Assembly: GCA_963823675.1 (NCBI GenBank)
Contig: CAWGMT010000007.1
Location: 124,001 to 188,000 of the forward strand
DNA length: 64,000 nt
From: CAWGMT01 sp963823675
GTDB lineage: Bacteria > Planctomycetota > Planctomycetia > Isosphaerales > Isosphaeraceae
Direction of reading: 5' to 3'
The position numbers were made by a program, and so were the translations under genes. This document shows, piece after piece, positions 25,601 through 33,442 of this stretch (the stretch's first letter is position 1; every line of letters begins with the position of its first letter). The notes beneath the pieces were generated by a model. The model did no database searches, had not been told where the DNA came from, and saw nothing but the letters and a program-made list of their open reading frames with translations.

Positions 25601-26399
25601 CAAAAAGGGCCAGGGTGCCGCTCGAGACGGCGACGGTGCCGGCATTGGTGAAGGCCACGCCGTTGTCAGTCACCGTATTGCCCGCGCCGGCCTGGACGTT
25701 GAAGCTGCCGGCATTGCTGAACGTCGGCGACGAGGAGTCACCCAGGTCCAGAGAGCCGCCGGTCTGAGCGCTCAAGGTGGCCGTGGCCGCATTGGTGAAG
25801 CCGGCGCTGTTGTCGAAGGAGAGAGTGCCGCTCAGGTTGGCCGTGCCCTCGTTCGTGAACGAGCGAGTGTCGAGTGTGCCGCTACTGATGCTGACGGCGC
25901 CTGTGGCGATGGTCTGGCCGGTGCCGGCCATCGTACCGCCGGTCCAGGTCAGGCCGCCGGTCAGAGTCAGTGTGCCCGCGCCTTCCAGGGTCCCGCCAGT
26001 CAGGTTGAGCGGTCCGTCGATCGTCGAGGCCGACTCGATCGAGAGGCTGCCGTTCGAGAGAGACAGCGTGTCGGCGCCCGCCAGGGTGAGGGTATTAACC
26101 GAGTCGGCATCATCTTGAGAGTGGGTGACGGTGATCCCGGGCGATAGGTCAATGGTGACATCATCCGACGCGCCCGGCACGCTGCCGGTGTTCCAGTTCG
26201 AGCCCGTGTTCCAGTCGCCGCCGGCCGGGTTGATCCAGCTCACGCTGGACAGCATCGTCCGGTCTTCCAGAGCGATGACGTCCCGTCCCGGCTGGAACTC
26301 CAAGACGGCCTTGCGGCCTGGCCGGCGGCCGTCGCGGCGCGTTTGCCGCGAGCGAGTGTGGAGGTGCCTAGATCGCAGTGAGTCGAATATGGTCGTCAT
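22650..26399 (-). CDS. Large repetitive surface protein, paralogue 3
   Basis: About 1249 residues, the longest copy. It shares the basic N-terminus, IALEDRTMLS, the beta-solenoid units and the propeller-like insert (NLFGTLDLTTGQFTQIS). It has a tandem 60-bp duplication at 23881-24000 encoding 20-residue units (GGTLDVTNGTVTNAG), then an MBG-like tail (AITYGTVLGATQLDATA) ending INKNYTFKFVNGVL. The start ATG 26399 is preceded by AAGGAGG with good spacing. Directly upstream lies the second copy of the structured leader (26427-26496), and before that an ECF sigma gene. The pattern of shared and variable modules suggests antigen- or adhesin-like diversification. Confidence 0.8.
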   Translation of the reverse strand: MTTIFDSLRSRHLHTRSRQTRRDGRRPGRKAVLEFQPGRDVIALEDRTMLSSVSWINPAGGDWNTGSNWNTGSVPGASDDVTIDLSPGITVTHSQDDADSVNTLTLAGADTLSLSNGSLSIESASTIDGPLNLTGGTLEGAGTLTLTGGLTWTGGTMAGTGQTIATGAVSISSGTLDTRSFTNEGTANLSGTLSFDNSAGFTNAATATLSAQTGGSLDLGDSSSPTFSNAGSFNVQAGAGNTVTDNGVAFTNAGTVAVSSGTLALFDPGGTDSGPFTVASSGTLEFGENATTLSAQSSVSGNGSVVFGNNGTTTIDGGYNLGSLDTVVYATAHDPSGPDPNLFGTLDLTTGQFTQISTTTPLIDSLTAGPGGTLYAGASDLNLYTISPSGATSLYGAAKAPDNSDSGVPYGFLGLAFAPEGAAGFFADSYYQTGSSTFAASLYQITADGKAVNGIEGGGESFGSTNNGNMALLPDGNLYFDGWNASGVPTLYAMNTTTGFEAGAGALLNAGNPLTLVSSGAALYGIDTYTPTNPAIYIIDTTTFAATPTGTTVSGLPTGYTLDTMAQQPAAITPTSTTLVQNNALVNFDGTAASLGDELNITGGTANLGSNSLELASLNLAGGGTLTGTGTLTVAGALTWTGGTMAGTGQTIAEGAVSINSGTLDTRSFNNDDMTTLAGTLSFDNSASFTSAATATFNAQSGAALEPGDGSAPLFYNAGSFNVQAAAGSTVTDDGVDFTNSDFNGVPWDLGNTGAVNVMSGILSLNDMTLKNESVINQSGPSTLQVKSGATLYNTVAGTYAWSGGTLDVTNGTVTNAGAINWSGGTLDVTNGTVTNAGTINVTGSAGSATETLLGTLTNTAYFEQTGGAFQVGSGGAFINGTTGTYTWSAGTIITAGGTFTNSGTITISNADEDGVSLDGTLINNGTLQVDGTLTSKSAVTVPTGATLDGVGTVSGSVIVQAGGQLAPGYGVFDPGILNTVSTSLKTGANFDVALNGTTAGTDYDQLNATGTVNLGGATLNPGGFYTPVTGNVFTIVRAASVIGEFDGLDQNAIIPFNGRRLMVNYTPTTVTLTAIVKATPTISLLAPAAITYGTVLGATQLDATATYNGKPVPGHFTYIEWPSGALAVVGRTQLTVYFDPSDSTYYNSVARYTEVIVVPATLTFTAVNMVKNVNAPNPSFTFTESGLVLGQSANNVFTGAPVLSTTAPKKSRSGRYPIVVKQGTLKLINKNYTFKFVNGVLKESTKGT

Positions 26400-26426
26400 C
26401 GCACGATCCTCCTTAACATCGAAAAC

Positions 26427-26496
26427 GAGCAACGTCCCAGCGCGCAAATCGAGCGCCGGACCGATGAGGCTTCTGCTTGGCGGTAAAGACTCACCG
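26427..26496 (-). ncRNA. Candidate structured leader RNA, copy 2
   Basis: Same order as 10235-10300: a hairpin CGGTGA-GTCT-TTACCG with one G-U pair; the unchanged CCAAGCAGAAGCCTCA; a hairpin CCGGCGC / GCGCTGG, again with a G-U pair; then GGGACGTTGCTCG. It ends about 27 nt before the start of surface paralogue 3, with AAGGAGG in between, so it would sit in the 5' leader of that mRNA. Compatible changes in stems with a fixed loop sequence favour a functional RNA. Confidence 0.55.
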
Positions 26497-26616
26497 CCCG
26501 CTTGCTTTTGAGTGACCCGTCGAAGGGCTAGAAAGGTAGCCGCAGAGTCGGCTCCCACATGGCGAGAAGTCGTCCTCGCCGGTTTCTTGATCCAACGTAT
26601 GCAACCTGAGTTCCTC

Positions 26617-27261
26617 TCAAGGCGCGCTCTTGTCCCCCGCGAGACCCGGGATGTTCGACAGGATCTCCTTGAGGCGCCGCAGGGCGCGGATGTAGCGGTT
26701 GCTGGCCGCGGTTTGCTGGAGCCCGAGGACTGCTGCGGTCTCCTTGTTGGTCAGCTCCTCGAAGTGCCGCAGCGCCAGCACCTCGCGGTCAATGGGGTCC
26801 ATTGCGTTCAAGGCATCCTGCACCCGAAGCTGCATCTCGACCCGGATGGCGCCCTGGCTGGGTGTTGTCAGCCGCCCGAGTAACTGCTGGGCCAGCGACA
26901 TCGAATCGGCCTGGGGCAAGGCTCCCGAGTGCAGCGAGACCTCCCTTACGGGGTTGCGCGTCGGCCCAAAGTGTTGCCTGTGCAACAGGTGTAGCCGCTG
27001 GCTGGTGAGAAATCGAAGCCAGAGGAACAAGGGAAACTCGGGTTTGCCGGCGTAATCGAGAAGCCGGCGAGAGGCGTCAACGAATGCCTCCTGGAGCACA
27101 TCCGAGGGGTCGATTCTTCCTTGCAACCGGCAATCCAACCGTAGCCGCACCATCTTCTCCAGCCGGCCCCGGTGCCGGCCAAACATTGTCGCGAGTGCGG
27201 TCTGGTCACCTCCCCGTATGCGGCGTAACAGTTCGTCTTCGCCGGTTTCATGATCCAACAT
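26617..27261 (-). CDS. ECF-type RNA polymerase sigma factor
   Basis: A 214-residue intact paralogue of the sigma factor at 15207-15846. Region 2: RIDPSDVLQEAFVDASRR; linker: RLTTPSQGAIRVEMQL; region 4: IDREVLALRHFEELTNKE, with AAVLGLQQTAASNRYIRAL as the helix-turn-helix; the end reads RRLKEILSNIPGLAGDKS. Start ATG 27261 has GGAG six bases upstream; ATG 27273 is in frame. No anti-sigma gene adjoins it. The nearest downstream gene on this strand is surface paralogue 3, separated by about 220 bp with the structured leader. The shared promoter suggests that it and the other sigma factor are co-regulated. Confidence 0.92.
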   Translation of the reverse strand: MLDHETGEDELLRRIRGGDQTALATMFGRHRGRLEKMVRLRLDCRLQGRIDPSDVLQEAFVDASRRLLDYAGKPEFPLFLWLRFLTSQRLHLLHRQHFGPTRNPVREVSLHSGALPQADSMSLAQQLLGRLTTPSQGAIRVEMQLRVQDALNAMDPIDREVLALRHFEELTNKETAAVLGLQQTAASNRYIRALRRLKEILSNIPGLAGDKSAP

Positions 27262-27269
27262 GTTCAGCT

Positions 27270-27310
27270 CCATATAGTAGTAAATGCGGGAGGAGGCTTC
27301 CCATCCACAG
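27270..27310 (-). promoter_or_regulatory. Conserved promoter of the sigma gene, copy 2
   Basis: Partner of 15855-15895: same length, same blocks (CTGTGGA, GCCTCC, CCCGCATTT, CTATATGG) and same position relative to the start codon. The intervening 4- and 6-bp stretches differ completely, which argues that the blocks are under selection. Confidence 0.6.
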
Positions 27311-27430
27311 GGCTTCGGAAAAAATCACCGCGGCGGCGGCCGAGGCACCGCCTCGGACCACACCCGTCAAGGGCCGCCGCAGTCGTGAGCCGGCCATCTC
27401 GCTGACATCCCGTCCGTCAGGGCTCGCCGA

Positions 27431-30400
27431 TCACGGGTGCGCGAACACATCGGCCGGGAGGTCGCCACCGGGGACGGCCAGCAAAGCTTCGGCCTCGGCG
27501 CGGAAGGCGATCAACTCCTGAACATACTGGGGGCCCGGTTTCTTGTGCCCTTCCCACCACTGCACGGCCCGGTCGAAGCACGTCAAGGCCTGGCCCGGGT
27601 GACCCAGGTCGTGGTGAGCCATCGCCAGGAAGAACAGGTCCAAGGCATCGAGCTCGCCTCGGCCCGCTGCGAGGCTCCGCTCGAGGACATCGACCGCTTC
27701 GAGGGACCGGCCGGCCCGGTACAGCACCAAGCCGAGGGTGTTGAGATACAGCCACTCGTTGGGTGCCAGCCTGACGGCTTGTCGGGCCAGGGCCAGAGCT
27801 CGCTCGGGGTCGCGCTGTTACGAGGGATCCGGTCACCAAGCCCCAGGCCTGACTGTTCAGGTGGTCGGGATTCGGTGGCAGCAACGAGCAGGCTTTCACC
27901 CGGTCGAGCCGGGCCGGCTCGTGCTCACCGAGGGCCTCGTGCGCCGTGCCGCGGAGCTGGTACAGCATGAAGTCCTTCGGGTTATTGCTGATCAGGGAAT
28001 CGAGGTCGAACAGGGCCTCGCGGTATCGGCCCAACCGGTTCAACGCCCGCGCGCGGTGGTATCGCGCCAGATCACGCGTCGGGTCGCCCGCTAGGACCAG
28101 GTTGAAATCGTCGTCGGCCTGCTGCGTGAGGCCAGCGGCGAGGGCAAGCAGCCCGCGCTCGAAACGGGTGTCGTGGTCCTCGGGCACTCGCTCGAGCACG
28201 CGGCTCGAGCAGGCAAGGGCACCAGTCAGGTTGCCCGCGTCCAGGTAGGCCTGGCCCAGCAGCCTGTCGACGTCGGGGTCGTCGGTTTGGCAGCCGGCGG
28301 AGATGATCGAGGTCGGCGATCGCCTCGGGCAGCCTCCGTTCGGTGAGGGAGAGCCAGCCGCGGTGGATCAGGGCCTCGGCATCATCGGGGTTGGCACCGA
28401 GCCGGCGGTCCATAACGGCGCGCTCGGCCTTGCGCCTCGCCTGAGGCTCGAGGATTTCGCCGACGACCCGCACAGTCCTCGGTAGGGGGATAACGCCGGC
28501 CGCGGCTCCGGCCGCGCTCGCGGTGGACGAGGGGTAAGGCGGCGCGTCCCAATCCAGTCCCAGCGGGACGAGCTGGTCGCGGATTCGCCGCAGATCCCAG
28601 ACCAGAACGGTCTTCTGCGCGGTGCTGGCGGCCAGCTTCGTGCCGTCGGGGCTAAAGGCCAGCGGCGTGGGGCCAACCGGCTGCAATGTCGTCAATCGCA
28701 CGACCTCCCGTCCGGTCGCGGCATCGGCCAGCAGCACCTGATCGGCGGCGATCCCCAGGGCCATCAGCCGGCCGTCACCGGTGAATACAGGACGGAACCA
28801 GGCGCCCCTGTGATTCCTGTGTCGATTCGCCGGCCCAGCTCCCATGTCCCCGTGTGCCAGAAGTGGTACTGACGGTCCAGAAACGGAGGATGTGCTCGAA
28901 ATCAGCCAGCGGCCATCGGGACTGAAACCCACGAAGAAGGACGATGTCGCCGACGGGTATCGTTCGGTCTCAAGAGCCGCTCGAGCCGGCGTCGGCGCAG
29001 GTCCCAGACCCGGATCGCCGCCTCTTTCCACCCGCCGACCGCCAGCCACCGCCCATCCGGGCTGACGGCGACCGAGGTCATGCGGCGATTCTCCCCGCTG
29101 TCCAGCGCCGCCGCCCGGCTCCAGGCCGGGTGGGGATGGCTCGAATCGACGAGCAGGACCCGGGCGTTGGAGTTGTCGATCAGCGCCAGCGTCCGATGAT
29201 CGGGCAACCAGGCTGCCCGGTTCCATTCGTGGCTTGTACCCTCTCTGAGGAGTTCGGGTGGCCCGACCCGGACCGAGTCCGCGCCCTGATCGGGATCGGG
29301 ACCGATCGGCCAGCGATAAAGGCCCCACCGACCGGACGTGATGAGGCTCTTACCGTCGGGATGAAAGCAGACGTCCTCGCAGGTGCGATCCTTGAGGTGG
29401 GCGACCTCCCGACCCGTGTCGGCCTCCCACAGGCGGACGCCATCCCGGTCGCCGGTCGCCAGCAGCCGGCCATCGGGGCTGAATTCCCCCGAGAACACCG
29501 CGGACGCGTCGCGCCTCTCGCTGCGGTTGCCGAGCATGGCCGGGTGGAGCGTGCGGCATTCGTCACCCGAGGCGACGTCCCAGACGCCGACCGTCGTGCC
29601 GAGCTGGTAGGCCAGCCGGCGGTCATCCGCCGCGAATCCGATCTCCTGTCCCGATGCGGTCGCCAGAAGCTCTCCGGAGGCGGCATCCCACAGCCGGGTC
29701 GTTCCGTCCCAGCTCGTCGTTGCCAGCAGGTGACCCGTGTGCGCGAATTGGGCGTTGATGATGTAGGAGGTATGTCCCTGGAGCACCGAGGCGAGCTCCC
29801 CGCGGCGAACGTTCCAGACGTAGACGCGGGAGTCGCTGACGCGCTGCCGATGGCCAGGAGTTGCCCGTCGGCGCTCCACGCCAGATTCGTGTTGCCGACC
29901 TGTGATCTCCAGTCCGCCAGCACGCGGCCGGATTCGAGCTCGAGGATCGCGACCCGCGCCGGCGCATCGGCGTTGTTGACGGCGAGCCTCCGGCCTTCGG
30001 GATCAATCGCCAGATAGTGAGGCGCGAAGTCCAGCGGCAGCCGCCGGACCACCCGGCGCTCGCCCCGGTCCCAGACGCCGATGCCCCCCTCCGGCGGACT
30101 GAATAGAAAGCGACGGCTGTCGGGGGAGAACGCCCCACCGTAGAACGCCCCACCACCCCGGTTCCGCAGGCTTGCGAGCAGTTCCCGACGTCCCAGGTGC
30201 CACACCCGCAACAGATCGCCACCGCCGGCCGACCCGACGTAGACGGCTACCAACAGCTCGCCGTCCGGACTGAACATCGTCGCGGCGTGCCAGAAACTGC
30301 GCTCGTCCGGAGCCGGCAGGCGGACCAGCTCTCGATGGTCGTCGAAGCGGTGCACGACCACCGTACCCGAGCGCTCGGCGACGGCATACCGCTCCAGGGC

Positions 30401-32279
30401 GGCGTCAACGCTGAAGGAGTAGATATCGCCGTGGTCGCGCTGCCGGAGGACCCGCATGTCGGTCAGTCCGAGCGCGGCGATCGCGTGGCTGACGGATCTC
30501 GGGCAAGCGGTCCTGGCCCTCGCGATCGCCACCCAGGACTTTCGCGGCTTCGGCGAGCCGGTCCAGGCTGTCGAACCGCTGGCCAATCAAGCCGGTGCGC
30601 TGGAGAGCCGCGCCTTCGGACAGCAGCGACTTGCCGAGTGCGAGCCGGGCCTGGCGCTCGGCCGTCGTGGACTTGCCAAGTGCAAGCTCGGCCTGGCGCT
30701 CGGCCTTCGTGGTTCGGTCGAGCTGCCGGATCGAGACCAGCGCCGCCACGGTCGAGACGATCGCGACCAGGACCGTCAGCGACGCGGCCAGCCCCGTCAC
30801 TGCTGCCAGGGCCGGATTGCGGTGGCACCAGCGCCAGGTCCGCTCGCGGGCCGAGCTGCGCCGGGCGAGGATCGTCCGGTCGGCCAGAAATCGCTCCAGG
30901 TCCTCGGCCAGGGCCCGCGCCGAGAGGTACCGCTCGGCTGACTCGCGGGCCATCGCCTTCAGGACGATCGTCTCCAGGTCGCTCGGAATCCTCGGGTCGA
31001 TCGACCTTGGTCTCGGCACGGCTCCGCCTGAGATCCGGTCGATCAGCTTGAGCCGGTCGGACTCGACGAAAGCGGGGCGGAGGGTGAGCATCTCGTACAG
31101 CGTCACCCCCAGCGCGTAGACGTCGCTGCGCGCGTCGGCCCGGCCGTTGAACCGCTCGGGGGCCATGTAGCGCAAGGTGCCGACGACGTCGCCGGTGTGA
31201 GTCAGCCCTTCCGCGTCGCCGATCTCGGCCTTCGCCAGCCCGAAGTCGGCGATCCAGACAATTCCGCAGCCGTCGAGCAGGAGGTTGGAGGGTTTGATGT
31301 CGCGATGGCAGATCCCCTGCGCGTGGGCGTAGGCCAGCGCGTCGGCAGTCTGGGCGCCGATCCGCGCGACGGTGCGAAAGTACGTGGCGCCGGGCTGGGA
31401 GATCAGGTCCGAACGCTCCGGAGCCAGCAGAGCCATCGCGTCCTCGGTCGGGATCGACTCTGCCCCAGTCGTCTCGGTGCTAGCCGGCGCGGCCGGATCA
31501 ACCTTCGAGGTCGTGCCGAGTTGCCGGCCGATCGGGTTCGTGTTCGGCCGAGACGGCGAACCGGCCACTGAGCAATGCCTGGGCGATTGTTCCGGTGAGC
31601 GCCGCGCGGTCCCGCTCAGCGCGGGTGGCACCGGTGACACCGGGCTGCAACGCGGCTGGCCCGGATCTCGCTCGCGGTTCGGGCCAGGACGAGGCGCGTC
31701 GCCGGCCGCCGTACCGCCATGCTGCAACCGCCTCAGCTCGTCGAGGATCGCGTCGATCCCTTGGCCCTGGATGAACTGCATCGCGTAATAGGGCACGCCA
31801 TCCTGTTCGCCCACGGCGAAGACCGGCACGATGTTGGTGTGGTGCAAGCCGGCGGCCGAGCGGGCCTCGCGACGGAAACGGCCGAGCTGGGTCGGGTCGA
31901 GCCGGCCGTGCGGCGGCAGGACCTTGAGCGCGACGTGGCGGCCGAGCGATTCCTGGACCGCCTCGTAGACTATTCCCATGCCGCCCTGGCCGAGCACGCG
32001 CAGGATCCGGAAATCGCCTAACCGTTCGATCGGGAATGGCGACGACGGCAGGGGCAATTGGCCGCCGGGCGGCTTGGGGGCCAGATTGCCCTCCGCCGTC
32101 TTGATCTGCTCCATCATCAGCAGGGCCGGGAAAAGCTCCTGAATCTGCTCGGCCAGCTCGGGATGGCCCTCAACATACTCAGCCACCGCCGGCCGCTCGC
32201 CCCCCCGGTACCGCGCCACGAACTCCTCGGCCAGAAGGTCGAGCGGATTGCGCTCTGCCGAACGGTCAGCCATGGACAT
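27431..32279 (-). pseudogene. Ser/Thr kinase with WD40 and TPR repeats, broken by about five frameshifts
   Basis: The start ATG 32279 follows AGGAGG. An intact kinase domain is read to about 30490: loop GQGGMGIVYEAVQ, HRD in CHRDIKPSNLLLD, DFG in IADFGLAKAEIG, YMAPERF, then a membrane helix (LAASLTVLVAIVSTVAALV). The continuation needs frame changes near 30490, 29845, 28970, 28295 and 27815. Read across these, it has WD40-type blades (AATMFSPDGELLVAV, GEFSPDGRLLATGDRDGVRLW, VAVSPDGRWLAVGG, LAFSPDGTKLAASTAQ) and a TPR tail ending PGGDLPADVFAHP. As given, only a truncated membrane kinase of about 620 residues could be made. Five shifts in one gene suggest pseudogenisation, though assembly indels are possible given others in the window. 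Confidence 0.8.
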
Positions 32280-32370
32280 GAGTGCCTCCTGTCGAGAAGG
32301 CGAGTAACCGTCGCCACAGTGCTCCGACTTCCTGTCGGGCACGGTTGCGATCACGGCTCGAAAGGGCGGA

Positions 32371-32399
32371 TTGTCGCGATTGGTGAAAATATTTAAGAT
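32371..32399 (+). promoter_or_regulatory. Candidate sigma-70-like promoter in an AT-rich divergent spacer
   Basis: TTGTCG, 17 bp, TAAGAT, reading toward the sigma gene at 32661. The 32280-32660 gap separates divergent kinase and sigma genes; 32385-32450 is strikingly AT-rich for this genome and probably holds promoters for both. Nothing else is recognised in the gap. Confidence 0.35.
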
Positions 32400-32660
32400 A
32401 CGATAAACTATTAAGGACAAAAATTCTATAAATTAAACATCTCATTCCAAGGACCACATTTCCGCGACTCCCGACGAGACGGACTGCACACTTGCATCTC
32501 GGAGGGGGTCACCGCTATCGTTGGGGTACCGTTCTGAATCACTTACCCCCGTCGGCGCCGAAACCTATAAGCGCGAAGAAAATTAATCGCGAACCGCTCA
32601 TGGGAGCGGAAATGGGATTGATCGAGTGGCCGTACTTCCGTCTGGATTCATGGCGCGATC

Positions 32661-33287
32661 ATGCCGGAACCTGAGGGCTCGATCACCAGTGTCAGCTTGC
32701 TCTTACGCCTGGGTCACAATCCGGCGGACCAGGCCGCCTGGGAAGAATTCGTCGACCGCTATGGCCCGAAGATTTACTCCTGGTGCCGCGATTGGCGACT
32801 CCAGGATGCTGACGCCCAGGATGTCACTCAGGCGGTCCTGACCAAGCTCGCCGTCCAGCTACGCCGATTCGCTTACAACCCAGCGCGGAGTTTCCGTGGT
32901 TGGCTGAGGACGTTGGTGAGGAATGCGTGCCGGGATTGCATGGCCGACCGTCGGCGCAATATCGGCGCGGTCGCCAGGGGCGGGACCGGCCAGGCCGATT
33001 TAATCCAGACCGTGGAGGCGCGCGGCGACCTGGCCCATCGGCTCGAGGCTGAGTTTGACCTGGAGTTGCTGGAAGAGGCCGGGCGTCGCGTGCGAAAACG
33101 CGTCGCCAGCCACACCTGGGAGGCCTACCACTTGATGGCGATCGAAGGTCTCTCGGGCGCCGAAACGGCCGCGCGGCTCGGCATGAAGGTCGCGGCGGTG
33201 TTCGTATCCAGGAGCCACGTGACGAAGCATCTCCAGACCGAGGTCCGCGCACTCGAAAACCATTGCGGCGCGTCCCGAGCGGAATGA
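32661..33287 (+). CDS. Sigma-70 family (ECF-type) sigma factor
   Basis: A 208-residue protein starting MPEPEGSITSVSLLLRLG. Region 2: WEEFVDRYGPKIYSWCRDW, then DADAQDVTQAVLTKLA and the typical SFRGWLRTLVRNACRDC. Region 4: WEAYHLMAIEGLSGAETAA, then ARLGMKVAAVFVSRSHVTK. It differs from the three kinase-linked sigma factors elsewhere in the window and belongs to the planctomycete group whose N-terminus starts SVSLLLRL. The next gene is a kinase with an N-terminal anti-sigma-like zinc finger, so the pair probably forms a signalling unit in which the kinase protein binds or modifies this sigma factor (inference). Confidence 0.9.
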   Translation: MPEPEGSITSVSLLLRLGHNPADQAAWEEFVDRYGPKIYSWCRDWRLQDADAQDVTQAVLTKLAVQLRRFAYNPARSFRGWLRTLVRNACRDCMADRRRNIGAVARGGTGQADLIQTVEARGDLAHRLEAEFDLELLEEAGRRVRKRVASHTWEAYHLMAIEGLSGAETAARLGMKVAAVFVSRSHVTKHLQTEVRALENHCGASRAE

Positions 33288-33339
33288 TGCCAGCGACCGT
33301 TTATTCCGCCCGCGGAGCCTGCGGCATTTCAAAACATGG

Positions 33340-33354
33340 CCCGCGCAGCGGGCG
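33340..33354. repeat. REP-like palindrome GCCCGC-GCA-GCGGGC
   Basis: A 6-bp perfect stem with a 3-nt loop, one of a family (33410, 43482, 43853) in intergenic DNA. Confidence 0.5.
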
Positions 33355-33409
33355 ACATTCCCGCGGCCTGGAGCGTCAGCCTAAGGACGGAAGTAGCCTG
33401 TAGAACGCA

Positions 33410-33424
33410 GCCCGCCGAGCGGGC
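33410..33424. repeat. REP-like palindrome GCCCGC-CGA-GCGGGC
   Basis: Same family as 33340-33354. It ends 18 bp before the kinase start, so the stem would be in the kinase mRNA leader. Confidence 0.5.
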
Positions 33425-33442
33425 TTGAAAGAGGATCGACCG

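Noticed and set aside
20884..26147. Several long plus-strand frames opposite the surface paralogues
   Set aside because: They mirror the repetitive surface genes; their apparent similarity to each other is explained by the paralogy of the other strand.
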